Source: Australimonas brisbanensis (GTDB lineage Bacteria; Chloroflexota; Dehalococcoidia; Lucifugimonadales; Australimonadaceae). From it: a DNA stretch of 64,000 nt. A model generated the notes under the pieces. The model saw only the letters and a list, made by a program, of their open reading frames with translations, ran no database searches and was not told where the DNA came from. Positions within the stretch are counted from its first letter, which is position 1; the number at the start of each line of letters is the position of its first letter. A program made the translations under genes and the position numbers. Below are positions 48,936 through 57,444 of this stretch, in pieces. The stretch is from assembly GCA_038147155.1 (NCBI GenBank), contig JAYQTA010000003.1, forward strand, positions 1 to 64,000, read 5' to 3'.

Positions 48936-49264
48936 CCAAGGGAGTGGGCAAGAGCCCCGCTCCCTTGGCCCCGCCCGGCTATGCGCCGGGCTCAGATGGA
49001 GGGGGGCACCCCCTCGGCCCGCGCTGACGCGCTGGGCCTACCCCCGGCGGGGGGAGGTGCCCTCCCCCACTGCACCCCCCTAGCCCGGACTATCGTGGGC
49101 TATCGGTGTTCTTGGGGCTACGCCCCACTCCGAACCCCGCACTAGGCGCGCTGGCCATGCGCCTGCTGCCATGAGCGCCCGCCGAGGGCGCGGAGTCGGG
49201 GTAGCCCCCGCAGGGGGCGCAGGGGAGCCCCCTGGAACGAGCGAGCACAGCGAGCGGGGCAGCG
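48936..49264 (+). repeat. Composite intergenic repeat, copy D (gene-free stretch)
   Basis: This 330-bp gap holds several palindromic modules of the repeat family: GAGGGGGGCACCCCCTC near 49000, GGGGGAGGTGCCCTCCCCC near 49052, GGGGCTACGCCCC near 49115, and a unit at 49168-49259 that matches copy C (CCTGCTGCCATGAGCG, GCGGAGTCGGGGTAG, GAGCGAGCACAGCGAGCGGGG). No open frame with coding character is seen. A TATCAT box at 49266-49271 may serve the downstream gene. Confidence 0.65.
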
Positions 49265-49305
49265 TTATCATGCCCGCCAATACGCACAGGAGACACGCGC
49301 ACCGC

Positions 49306-50379
49306 ATGGGCAAGCACCGCATCGCAGTGATCCCGGGGGACGGCATTGGGCCGGAGGTCATCGCCGAGGGCATCAAGGCGCTGGAGGCCGTGGGCCGCCG
49401 GTTCAACGTCGAGATGGAGTTCCGGGAGTTCGACTGGGGCACCGGCCACTACTTCAAGCACGGGCGCATGATGCCGGCCGACGCCCTGGACACCCTGCGC
49501 GAGTACGACGTCACCTTCTTCGGCGCCGTCGGCCACCCCGACGTGCAGGACCACGTCACCCTCAACGGCCTGCTGCTGCCCATGCGGCGCGGGTTCGACC
49601 AGTACGTGTGCGAGCGCCCCTCCATCCTCTACCCCGGCGTCACCTCACCCCTGCGCGACGTGGAGCCGGGCGACATCGACATGGTGGTGATCCGCGAGAA
49701 CACCGAGGGCGAGTACGCCAACGTGGGCGGCTTCCAGTACAAGGGCTTCCCCGACGAGATCGCCGTGCAGACCTCCCTCTTCACCCGCAAGGGGTGCGAG
49801 CGGGTCATCCGCTACGCCTTCGAGTTGGCACGCAGGCGCAACGGCAAGAAGCGCGTCGCCTCCATCACCAAGTCCAACGCCCAGGGCTACTCCATGGTGC
49901 TGTGGGACGAGGTGTTCAAGCAGGTGGCCGCGAACTACCCGGACATCGAGACCGAATCGCTCCTGGTGGATGCGGCGTGCATGAACTTCATCCGCCGTCC
50001 CGGCTCCTTCGACGTGGTGGTGGCCTCCACCCTGTTCGGCGACATCCTCACCGACATCGGCGCCATCATCACCGGCAGCATGGGCCTGGCCCCCTCTGGC
50101 AACGTGAACCCCGACCGGACCTTCCCCTCCAACTTCGAGCCGGTGCATGGGTCGGCCCCGGACATCGCGGGCAGGGGCCTGGCCAACCCGCTGGCCACGG
50201 CGCTCTCGGCCGCCATGATGCTGCGCCACCTGGGCGAGCAGGAGGCGGGCGATGCGCTGGAGGCGGCGTGCATGACGGTGCTGCGTGACGGCGAGGTGCT
50301 CACCCCCGACCTGGGTGGCAAGGCCAGCACCAGCGCCGTGGGTAACGCCATCGCCGCCGCCGTGGAGTCGGCGCCCTAG
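49306..50379 (+). CDS. Isocitrate/isopropylmalate dehydrogenase family, tartrate/D-malate dehydrogenase-like
   Basis: The 357-residue enzyme belongs to the beta-decarboxylating dehydrogenases. It shows IAVIPGDGIGPEVIAEGIKAL, the VVIRENTEGEYANVGG substrate loop, ITKSNAQGYSMVLWDEVFK, the metal-binding FGDILTDIGAIITGSMGLAPSGN and HGSAPDIAGRGLANPLAT. The length and the EGEYANVGG loop favour the tartrate/D-malate group over LeuB. The start is placed at Met 49306 because AGGAG lies upstream and the earlier ATG lies in the promoter. The next gene starts within its stop codon (TAGTG), so they are co-translated. Confidence 0.85.
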   Translation: MGKHRIAVIPGDGIGPEVIAEGIKALEAVGRRFNVEMEFREFDWGTGHYFKHGRMMPADALDTLREYDVTFFGAVGHPDVQDHVTLNGLLLPMRRGFDQYVCERPSILYPGVTSPLRDVEPGDIDMVVIRENTEGEYANVGGFQYKGFPDEIAVQTSLFTRKGCERVIRYAFELARRRNGKKRVASITKSNAQGYSMVLWDEVFKQVAANYPDIETESLLVDAACMNFIRRPGSFDVVVASTLFGDILTDIGAIITGSMGLAPSGNVNPDRTFPSNFEPVHGSAPDIAGRGLANPLATALSAAMMLRHLGEQEAGDALEAACMTVLRDGEVLTPDLGGKASTSAVGNAIAAAVESAP

Positions 50380-51155
50380 TGTTCGGCGGCAACGACGACT
50401 ACGCCCCCCGCTCGCCCCTGTACGAGCGCTACTCGGTGGAGCTGGAGGGCACCGCCGAGGCCCCCGCGCCGGAGGGCGAGCCGGGGCACGGGCTGCGGGT
50501 GCTCACCACCCGTGGCGAGGTGGCATGCATCTACCACGAGGCCACGCCGGGTTCGGCAAACGTTGATCCACACGCTTCGTTGGATGCCCCCCACCCACCC
50601 CCGACCGCTAGTGGTGCTACGCACCACGCTCCCGCGGTGCTGTGGCTGCCCGGCTCGCGGGGCGGGTTCGCGGGCCCGGCGGACGGCCTCTACCGTGACC
50701 TGGCCGTGGCGCTGGCCGGGGAGGGCATAGCCTCCCTGCGCCTCAACTACCGCCAACCGGGCAACCTGGACGAATCGACCCTGGACGCGCTGTGTGGTGC
50801 GTGGGCCCTGGCGGCGCTGGGGCACGAGCGCATCGCCGCCGTGGGGCACTCCTTTGGCGGCGGGGTCGCCATCTCCACGGCGCGTTACACCACCCACATC
50901 CGGGGCGTCGCCGCTCTCTCCAGCCAGACCGACGGGGCGCAGGAGGCGGTGCTGCTCACCCCGCGCGCCCTGCTAGTGGTGCACGGCGAGGCCGACGGCA
51001 CCATCCCCGTCTCCAAGGCCCACACCATCTACTCCTGGGCCTTCGAGCCCAAGCGCATCGTCACCTACCCCGGCGCGAGCCACGGCCTGCGTGAGTGCGC
51101 CGCGCAGGTGCGCGCGTTGCTGGCCGAGTGGCTGCCGGACACGCTGGCGGGGTAG
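50379..51155 (+). CDS. Alpha/beta hydrolase (dienelactone-hydrolase-like)
   Basis: The 258-residue hydrolase starts at a GTG that overlaps the upstream TAG. It has the nucleophile elbow AAVGHSFGGGVAIS, an acid in LLVVHGEADGTIPVSKA and the histidine in YPGASHGL. Residues 58-85 (SANVDPHASLDAPHPPPTASG) form a Pro/His-rich insertion of lower GC between the first strands, which looks added relative to the core fold. There is no signal peptide. It is tied to the tartrate-type dehydrogenase by overlapping stop and start. Confidence 0.75.
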   Translation: MFGGNDDYAPRSPLYERYSVELEGTAEAPAPEGEPGHGLRVLTTRGEVACIYHEATPGSANVDPHASLDAPHPPPTASGATHHAPAVLWLPGSRGGFAGPADGLYRDLAVALAGEGIASLRLNYRQPGNLDESTLDALCGAWALAALGHERIAAVGHSFGGGVAISTARYTTHIRGVAALSSQTDGAQEAVLLTPRALLVVHGEADGTIPVSKAHTIYSWAFEPKRIVTYPGASHGLRECAAQVRALLAEWLPDTLAG

Positions 51156-51158
51156 GGG

Positions 51159-52007
51159 CTACCCCAGCCCCGTGAGCCGCTCGCTCACCTCCCACAGCCG
51201 CCGGGCCACGGCCTCGTCCAGCGCCTGCGGGGCCGCCTCGCTCACTGCCATCTCCTCCAGGTAGAGGCCTCCGCGCCCCTCCAGTTCCGGAGCACTCGCC
51301 GCCCACACCAGGGTGCGCGCCGCCTGCTCCGGTGCCCGGAGCGAGCCCGCGCGCTGCGCCCAGCGTGCCTGGAAGGCCGGGCCGCCGGAGCGACCGATCC
51401 CCGTGTCCACCGCGCCGGGGTCCACGCACAGCGCAGTGACCCCCGTGCCCGCCCACCGGCGCGCCAGCTCGTTGGTGAACAGCGCGTCCGCCAGCTTGGA
51501 CTGGTCGTAGGCGCGCGATTCGTCGTAGCCCGCGCGGGGCATCAGGTCATCGAAGGCGATGGACGCGCGCCGGTGGGTGGAGGACCCGATGGCGATGACC
51601 CGCGCCGGAGCGCTGGCGCGCAGGGCGGGCGCCAGCAGGTTGGTCAGCAGGAAGGGGGCCAGGTGGTTCAGCGCGAAGGTAGACTCGTGCCCGTCGGGCG
51701 TGGCCTCGTAGGCCCCGAAGCGCGTGCCCGCGTTGTTCACCAGCACGTCCAGCCGTGGCAGGCGCGCCAGCTCGCCCGCCAGGCGGCGCACCTGCGTCAG
51801 CGAGCGCAGGTCGGCAAGCGCCAGCGAGGCCTGTGCTCCAGGAACCTGCTCCGCGATGGACGCCAGCGCCGCTGTGCCCCGCTCCGGGCTGCGGCACACC
51901 AGCACCACCTGCGCTCCGGCCTGCGCCAGCCTCACCACCGAGGCGAGGCCGATGCCGGAGTTGGCGCCCGTCACCACGCACACCCGCCCGTCCAGCAGTC
52001 CGCCCAT
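51159..52007 (-). CDS. SDR-family oxidoreductase (retinol-dehydrogenase-like)
   Basis: The 282-residue SDR has VCVVTGANSGIGLASVVRLAQAGA, ADLRSLTQV, VNNAGTRFG, the serine in VIAIGSSTHRR and the YDQSKLADALFTNELARR dyad, a pattern of the RDH/WWOX-like group acting on lipophilic alcohols or ketones. The ATG at 52007 has GGAGG 5 nt upstream. It faces the alpha/beta hydrolase with 3 bp between the stops. tRNA-Lys lies just upstream on the same strand. Confidence 0.85.
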   Translation of the reverse strand: MGGLLDGRVCVVTGANSGIGLASVVRLAQAGAQVVLVCRSPERGTAALASIAEQVPGAQASLALADLRSLTQVRRLAGELARLPRLDVLVNNAGTRFGAYEATPDGHESTFALNHLAPFLLTNLLAPALRASAPARVIAIGSSTHRRASIAFDDLMPRAGYDESRAYDQSKLADALFTNELARRWAGTGVTALCVDPGAVDTGIGRSGGPAFQARWAQRAGSLRAPEQAARTLVWAASAPELEGRGGLYLEEMAVSEAAPQALDEAVARRLWEVSERLTGLG

Positions 52008-52098
52008 GCGCACCTCCGGCCCCGGTTCGCGGGACGGGGCGAGGATAACAGCGGGCAACGAGAAAGCCGCCCGGAGGGCGGCTTGGGGGTGCGTGGGG

Positions 52099-52173
<75 letters not shown>

Positions 52174-52186
52174 ACGCAACTCCTCC

Positions 52187-52215
52187 ATTCTAGCCACGGG
52201 CGGGGGGAGGGTCAA
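52187..52215 (-). promoter_or_regulatory. tRNA-Lys promoter
   Basis: On the minus strand, TTGACC (52210-52215), a 17 bp spacer and TAGAAT (52187-52192) precede the tRNA by 13 nt. This is a near-consensus sigma70-like promoter. Confidence 0.75.
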
Positions 52216-52271
52216 CGCCGCGGGCCCGGTGACGGCGCGCCGGAGCCGTTGCGCGCGCCCGTGGCCGAACC

Positions 52272-52277
52272 TATAGT
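52272..52277 (+). promoter_or_regulatory. -10 element of the tandem MFS genes
   Basis: TATAGT preceded by CC lies 52 nt before the GTG start at 52330. GGAGG lies in the leader. Confidence 0.4.
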
Positions 52278-52329
52278 GGCGGGTGCCCCCTGTTCGAGTT
52301 CCCAACCCATCTGCGCCTGGAGGGTGCCC

Positions 52330-53598
52330 GTGCACCAGCCTTCTGCTGCCAGCGCCTCCGGCACGCCCGGCCCGCGCCGCTCTGGCATGGCGCAGACCTT
52401 CGGCGCGCTGGCCTTCCGGGACTTCCGCCTGCTGTGGACGGCCACCATCTTCCAGGCGGGGGGCGTGTGGCTCCAGCAGGTGACGCTGGGGTGGCTCGCC
52501 TACGACCTCACCCGCTCCCCGCTCCAGGTGGGCACCATCCTGGGAGTGCGCTCAGCCCCCATGCTGCTGGCGCCGGTGGCCGGCGTGCTGGTGGACCGGG
52601 TGGACCGCCGCCGCCTGCTGCTGGTGGACCAGGCGCTGGTGACGGTGCTGGTGCTGGGCTTCGCCGCCGATGTGTTGGCGGGGCGGGTGGTGGTCTGGCA
52701 CCTGTACGTGTTCGCCCTGCTGTTCGGGGTGCTGTGGACTATCAACAACCCGGTGCGCCAGGTGCTGGTGGCCAACTCCGTGCCCCGCGAGCGGCTGATG
52801 AACGCGACGGCGCTCAACTCCATCGCCTTCAACTCCATGCGGGCCATCGGCCCAGCGGCGGGCGGCTTCTTCATCGCCTTCTTCGGGCCGGGGTGGAACT
52901 TCCTGCTCCAGGGGCTCATGTTTTGCGTGGCGTTCGCGCTGCTGGTGCCCTACCGGGCCCGCTACGGCGCGGAGCGCCGGGCGCGCTCGGCCTCACCGCT
53001 GCGCGATCTGCTGGAGGGGGCGCGCCACCTGCGCCACGATCCCACCACGCTGGCGGCGACGCTGGTGACCTTCGTGCTGATGCTCACGCTCACGAGCATG
53101 GCCTTCAACCAGCTGCCCGTGTACAACGCCGAGGTGCTGGTGCGCGGGCCGGAGAGCCTGGGCCTCCTGCTCATGGCGCTGGGCGTGGGTGGGGTGGTGG
53201 GGGCGGTGGCCCTGGCGCGCTTCGCGGCCTACTCCCGCAAGGGACTGCTCTCCACCCTTGGCTTCACGGGCGCGGCCATCGCGGTGATAGCCCTGGCCGA
53301 GGTGGAGTGGCTGTGGCTGGCGATGGTGGTGCTGGCCTTCGAGCACCTGTGCACGCAGATAGTCCTGTCCACCAACCTGACCATCGTGCAGATGGTCACA
53401 CCGGACCACCTGCGCGGGCGGGTGACGGGCGTCTACCAGATGGAGATCGGCATGATGGTCTTCGGCGGCATCGCCGCGGGGGCCATCGCCGGGGCCTACG
53501 GGGTGAGCACGGCGTTCCTCACGGCGGGCATCGCCGGGCTGGTGGGCATGGCGCTCATCGTGGTGTTCGTCCCGCACTTCCGCAGGCTGGTGCTGTAG
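52330..53598 (+). CDS. MFS_3 (EntS-like) exporter, first of a tandem pair
   Basis: The 422-residue permease has about 12 helices and the MFS loop VLVDRVDRRRLLLVDQ. The typical MFS_3 start ALAFRDFRLLWTATIFQAGGVWLQQVTLGWLAYDLT is at about residues 24-59. GTG 52330 is preferred because TGGAGGG lies upstream. The frame extends further but through the promoter. The next gene begins directly after the stop and is a paralogue, sharing stretches such as NPVRQVLVANSVPR and AFNSM. They could have arisen by tandem duplication. Related EntS-type proteins export siderophores or drugs. Confidence 0.85.
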   Translation: MHQPSAASASGTPGPRRSGMAQTFGALAFRDFRLLWTATIFQAGGVWLQQVTLGWLAYDLTRSPLQVGTILGVRSAPMLLAPVAGVLVDRVDRRRLLLVDQALVTVLVLGFAADVLAGRVVVWHLYVFALLFGVLWTINNPVRQVLVANSVPRERLMNATALNSIAFNSMRAIGPAAGGFFIAFFGPGWNFLLQGLMFCVAFALLVPYRARYGAERRARSASPLRDLLEGARHLRHDPTTLAATLVTFVLMLTLTSMAFNQLPVYNAEVLVRGPESLGLLLMALGVGGVVGAVALARFAAYSRKGLLSTLGFTGAAIAVIALAEVEWLWLAMVVLAFEHLCTQIVLSTNLTIVQMVTPDHLRGRVTGVYQMEIGMMVFGGIAAGAIAGAYGVSTAFLTAGIAGLVGMALIVVFVPHFRRLVL

Positions 53599-54858
53599 AT
53601 GGCGCACGCACCCGCTGCCCCTGGCCCGCGGCGCGGCTGGGGGGAGACGTTCTCTGCGCTCCAGTACCGCAACTACCGGCTGCTGTGGATCACCACGCTG
53701 CTGGTCTCCGGCGGCAACTGGATCCAGCAGATCACCCTGGGCTGGCTGGCCAAGGAACTGACCGACTCGCCCCTGAAGGTGTCCATCGTGGTGGGCCTGC
53801 GCACCATCCCCATGCTGGCCTCCCCCATGGTGGGGGTGCTGGCCGACCGGGTGGATAGGCGCAAGCTGCTCATGATCGACCAGGTGTTTCTCACCTTCCT
53901 GGGTGCGGGCTTCGCCGCCGACCTGCTCACAGGGAGCATCCGTGAGTGGCACCTGTACGTGTTCGCGGTGCTGGCGGGGGTGGGCTGGGCGTTCACCAAC
54001 CCGGTGCGCCAGGTGCTGGTGGCCAACTCCGTGCCCCGTCCTGCGCTGATGAACGCCATCGCCCTCAACTCCATGGCGTTCAACTCCATGCGCATGCTGG
54101 GCCCGGCGGCGGGCGGGTTCCTCATCGCCTTCTTCGGGCCAGGGGTGAACTTCGCGCTCCAGGCGGTGATGTACGCGCTGGTGGTGGTGCTCATGGTGCC
54201 CTACCGGGCCGAGTACGCATCGAACCGCAGGCGTGAGGAGATCCGCTCACCCTTCCACGAACTGTGGGAGGGGTTCCGTTACATGCTCCACCAGCCGGTG
54301 ATCCGCACGGGGCTGGCCATGAGCTTCATCGCCACCATCTGCTACATGAGCTTCATCACCACCCAGGCGCCGGTGTTCGTGGCCGACGTGCTGGGCGACG
54401 ATTCGGGGCGGGAACTCGGCCTGCTCTTGTTCGCCATGGGCGTGGGCGGTTTCGTGGGCACCATCGTCCTGGCCCGTCTCACCCACGTCCAGCGCAAGGG
54501 GCTCCTGGTGCTCACCGCGGTGGCCGGTGCAGGCGCGGGGCTCATGGGCCTCTCGTTCACCTCCGTGCTGTGGGCCAGCATGGTGGTCATGGCGGTGCAG
54601 CAGTTCTGCTTCATCACCGTGATGACCACCGACAACACCATCCTCCAGTCCATCACGCCGGACCACATGCGTGGGCGCGTCATGGGCGTGTACATGCTGG
54701 ACATCGGGCTCCAGCCCCTGGGCGGGGTGACGGCGGGCATCATCGCTGAGATGGTGAGCGTGCAGGCCGCCTGGTTCACGGGTGGGGCCATAGGCCTGGC
54801 CGCGTGCATCGGCGTCGCCCTCATCGCCCCCGGCTTCCGCGCCCTGCGGGTGGGTTAA
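53599..54858 (+). CDS. MFS_3 (EntS-like) exporter, second of a tandem pair
   Basis: The 419-residue paralogue of the preceding gene begins at the base after its stop. It has SALQYRNYRLLWITTLLVSGGNWIQQITLGWLAKELT, the VLADRVDRRKLLMIDQ loop, and shares NPVRQVLVANSVPR, LNSMAFNSMR and GPAAGGFLIAFFGPG with its neighbour. No Shine-Dalgarno separates the two, so translation is coupled. It converges with the redoxin gene with a 4 bp overlap. Function by analogy is drug or siderophore export. A heteromeric pair is possible but unsupported. Confidence 0.85.
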   Translation: MAHAPAAPGPRRGWGETFSALQYRNYRLLWITTLLVSGGNWIQQITLGWLAKELTDSPLKVSIVVGLRTIPMLASPMVGVLADRVDRRKLLMIDQVFLTFLGAGFAADLLTGSIREWHLYVFAVLAGVGWAFTNPVRQVLVANSVPRPALMNAIALNSMAFNSMRMLGPAAGGFLIAFFGPGVNFALQAVMYALVVVLMVPYRAEYASNRRREEIRSPFHELWEGFRYMLHQPVIRTGLAMSFIATICYMSFITTQAPVFVADVLGDDSGRELGLLLFAMGVGGFVGTIVLARLTHVQRKGLLVLTAVAGAGAGLMGLSFTSVLWASMVVMAVQQFCFITVMTTDNTILQSITPDHMRGRVMGVYMLDIGLQPLGGVTAGIIAEMVSVQAAWFTGGAIGLAACIGVALIAPGFRALRVG

Positions 54859-55361
54859 AGCCTGGCGAGGGCCTCCTGCTTGAGCCGCTCGAAGTCGGGC
54901 AGGCCGCTGGTGCGGTAGCGCTCCTGGCCCCCGGCGTCGAAGACGATGAAGGTGGGCGTGTAGGCGGCGTTGTAGCGGGTGGCGAGCGCCATGCCCACCG
55001 CATCGAACAGGTTCGCGCGCACCACCACGGCCTGTCCCTCCAGCTCCTGCTCCAGCGCGTCCACGCTCCGGTGGACGATGAGGCAGAGGGTGCAGGAGTC
55101 GGAGTAGACCTGCAGCACCACCGGGGCGCCGCCCCCGATCAGCGCCTCGGCCTCGGCAGCGGAGGGAACCGACGAGGGGCCGGAGCGGGAGGTGGCGTAG
55201 CCCGCGATGAGCAGCACTCCTGCCAGGGCCAGCGCGCCGACCACGCGCCTGCGCTCCCGGTTGTCCCAGGCGAACAGGGCCAGGACGGCCAGCAGTAGCG
55301 TCAGGGCGATGTACGCGGAGTACTGGTTCACGAAGTGTGGCATGTCCATAGGATGCATCAT
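54855..55361 (-). CDS. Membrane-anchored thioredoxin-like protein
   Basis: The 168-residue protein has two N-terminal membrane helices (about 14-29 and 39-57) and a thioredoxin-fold domain with the active site YSDSCTLC, a CxxC. The cis-proline loop is YNAAYTPTFIVFDAGGQE. The redox domain should face outside or inside depending on helix orientation, which cannot be decided. It may support extracytoplasmic thiol oxidation or cytochrome maturation. It is a single gene, with no strong ribosome binding site seen before the MM start. Confidence 0.8.
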   Translation of the reverse strand: MMHPMDMPHFVNQYSAYIALTLLLAVLALFAWDNRERRRVVGALALAGVLLIAGYATSRSGPSSVPSAAEAEALIGGGAPVVLQVYSDSCTLCLIVHRSVDALEQELEGQAVVVRANLFDAVGMALATRYNAAYTPTFIVFDAGGQERYRTSGLPDFERLKQEALARL

Positions 55362-55443
55362 CCCGGCATGCGGTTGCTTGACAGCCCCCCAGCGGCCTCA
55401 GACCATAGGCCGGTCAACGCCCCCACCATGAGAGGAGATTCCC

Positions 55444-56277
55444 ATGTCCGTCACCGTTGCCAACATCACCATCCCCAACGCCGAGGAGAAGTTCGTTGAG
55501 CTCTCCCACGGCACCACGCGCTACATCGAGGCGGGCTCCGGCACGCCCACCATCCTGATCCACGGAGTCAACTACACGGGCGGCGCCCACGAGTGGTTCC
55601 TGAACATCGGCGCGCTCTCGGAGAAGCTGCACGTCTACGCTGTCGACGCCCTGGCCTGGGGCAAGGGCAAGGGCTACCTGCAGCAGGAGTACTCCTTCGC
55701 CTACCTGGTCGATTTCATCCGTGAGTTCCAGGACGCCCTGGGCATCGAGAAGTCCAACCTGGTGGGCCACTCCATGGGCGGCTGGCTCTCCTCCCTGTTC
55801 GCCTACGAATCGCCCAACCGGGTCAACAAGCTGGTGCTGGTGGCCTCCGGTGGGGCGATGCCGCGCCAGCTCAAGAGCATGGTGGAGTTCCAGGACCCCT
55901 CGCGCGAGGACCTGCTCAAGACGCTCTCCGGCCGGGTGGACACCAAGGCGGGCGTGGACATCGAGGCGCTCACCGACTACCACTTCGCCCTGTGCGGCGA
56001 CCCCGACCGGCTGGGGGCCTACCGGCGCGTGCTGGCCCACATGAACAACATGGAGACGCGCTCGCGCTACAACACGGTGCGCCGCTTCCCCCACATCAAC
56101 GTGCCCACGCTGGTGGTCTGGGGCACGGACGACACCACCAACGCCCTGGAGATGGGCGAGATGACCCGCGACGGCATCCCCGGCGCCAAGATGGTGGTGT
56201 TCGACAAGATCGGCCACGGCGTGCCCACCGAGGCCCCGGAGCAGCTGAACAAGGCTCTCCTGGAGTTCCTCCCCTAA
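55444..56277 (+). CDS. Alpha/beta hydrolase, meta-cleavage-product hydrolase-like
   Basis: The 277-residue hydrolase has HGVNYTGGAHEWFLNI (oxyanion region), the nucleophile in LVGHSMGGWLSS, the acid in VVWGTDDTTNALEMG and the histidine in DKIGHGVPTEAP. It is related to the hydrolase at 62941, with matching stretches SFAYLVD, DALGIEK and RYNT-RR-PHI. GAGAGGAG precedes the ATG. An ACMSD-like amidohydrolase follows after 43 nt, so the two may degrade an aromatic or heterocyclic acid together. Confidence 0.82.
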   Translation: MSVTVANITIPNAEEKFVELSHGTTRYIEAGSGTPTILIHGVNYTGGAHEWFLNIGALSEKLHVYAVDALAWGKGKGYLQQEYSFAYLVDFIREFQDALGIEKSNLVGHSMGGWLSSLFAYESPNRVNKLVLVASGGAMPRQLKSMVEFQDPSREDLLKTLSGRVDTKAGVDIEALTDYHFALCGDPDRLGAYRRVLAHMNNMETRSRYNTVRRFPHINVPTLVVWGTDDTTNALEMGEMTRDGIPGAKMVVFDKIGHGVPTEAPEQLNKALLEFLP

Positions 56278-56320
56278 CCCCACATAAGCGCCGCCCGCTG
56301 GCCGGGCGCGGGAGGGTGCG

Positions 56321-57316
56321 ATGCTCATCGACCTGCACACCCACATCGTCCCCGAGGAGTTCCCCCTCAAGGAGGCGCGCCCCTCGGGTGAGGCCTTCCC
56401 CCGCATGGAGCCGGCGGGCGAGGGGAGGTCGGCGATGGTGGTGAACGGGAAGCGCTTCCGCATGTTCAACGAGGCGTGCTGGCACCACGCCAAGCGCGCG
56501 GCGGCCCTCCCCTCGCTGGGGGTGGATGCGCAGGTCGTCTCCCCGCTGCCGGAACTGCTGGCCTACCACCTCGATCCGGCGGACGGGCTGGACCTGGCCC
56601 GCTGCCTCAACGGGGCCATAGCGGCACTGGTGCGCTCCGACACAGCGCGCTTCTTCGGTCTGGGCACGGTGCCGCTCCAGGACGTGGAGCTGGCCACGGC
56701 GGAGCTTGCCGCGGTGAAAGAACTGGGACTGCGGGGGGTGGAGGTCGCCTCTCACGTCAACGGGATGGGCCTGGGTGACGAGGCGCTGCGCCCCTTCTTC
56801 CGGGAGGCGGCCCGCCTGGATCTATCCGTCTTCGTCCACGCCTACAACCCCACCTTCGCCACGCGCCTGGCCCACTTCCCGGCTGACGTTGCCGGGCCCG
56901 TGACGGGCTTCCCCATCGAGGCGGGCCTTGCGGGCGCAAGCCTCATCTGGGGCGGCGTGCTGGCCGAGCTGCCAAGCCTGCGGGTGGGCATCTCCCACGC
57001 GGGGGGCGTGCTCGCCCAGCTGCTGGCGCGCGGGGAGGAGAACTACCAGCACCGCGACCCGGTGCGCGCGCTGCTCCCGCACTCGCCCATGGACTACGCC
57101 CGGAGCATGTGGTTCGACGACCTGGCGTTCACCGGGCCCAACCTGCGGCACGTGGTGGACACCTTCGGAGCATCGCAGGTGACCGTGGGCACGGACTACT
57201 CCGGCGCGGGGCCCACCGACCCGCTCCCCGCCGCGTGGCTGGACGGGCTGGGCCTCTCCGCCGCCGAGCGCGAGGCCATCGGCTCGCGCAACGCCCTGCG
57301 CTTCCTGGGGCTCTAG
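56321..57316 (+). CDS. Amidohydrolase_2 family (ACMSD-like decarboxylase/hydrolase)
   Basis: The 331-residue metal enzyme begins MLIDLHTHIVPEEF, with the HxH metal ligands at 6 and 8. Later come VFVHAYNPTF with a third His, ISHAGGVLAQLLARGEENYQHRDPV with a fourth, and VTVGTDYSGAGP with the catalytic Asp. This layout matches 2-amino-3-carboxymuconate-6-semialdehyde decarboxylase and related amidohydrolases of aromatic breakdown. The exact substrate is unknown. GCGGGAGGGTGCG precedes the ATG. tRNA-Leu follows with its own promoter. Confidence 0.82.
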   Translation: MLIDLHTHIVPEEFPLKEARPSGEAFPRMEPAGEGRSAMVVNGKRFRMFNEACWHHAKRAAALPSLGVDAQVVSPLPELLAYHLDPADGLDLARCLNGAIAALVRSDTARFFGLGTVPLQDVELATAELAAVKELGLRGVEVASHVNGMGLGDEALRPFFREAARLDLSVFVHAYNPTFATRLAHFPADVAGPVTGFPIEAGLAGASLIWGGVLAELPSLRVGISHAGGVLAQLLARGEENYQHRDPVRALLPHSPMDYARSMWFDDLAFTGPNLRHVVDTFGASQVTVGTDYSGAGPTDPLPAAWLDGLGLSAAEREAIGSRNALRFLGL

Positions 57317-57331
57317 GGCGGGTGAAGGTGC

Positions 57332-57337
57332 TACCCT
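57332..57337 (+). promoter_or_regulatory. -10 element of tRNA-Leu (UAG)
   Basis: TACCCT preceded by GC lies 17 nt before the mature 5' end. The -35 region would lie near the end of the amidohydrolase gene and is unclear. Confidence 0.45.
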
Positions 57338-57354
57338 AGGCCTCGGCCAGGCGT

Positions 57355-57440
57355 GGGGAAGTGGCGGAACGGCAGACGCGCATGACTTAGGATCATGTGC
57401 CCGCGAGGGCTTCCGGGTTCAAGTCCCGGCTTCCCCACCA
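57355..57440 (+). tRNA. tRNA-Leu (UAG)
   Basis: Acceptor GGGGAAG/CTTCCCC, long variable arm, anticodon loop CTTAGGA reading UAG, T-arm GGGTTCAAGTCCC and encoded CCA. The AKR gene on the other strand ends 4 nt after it. Confidence 0.95.
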
Positions 57441-57444
57441 TCCC

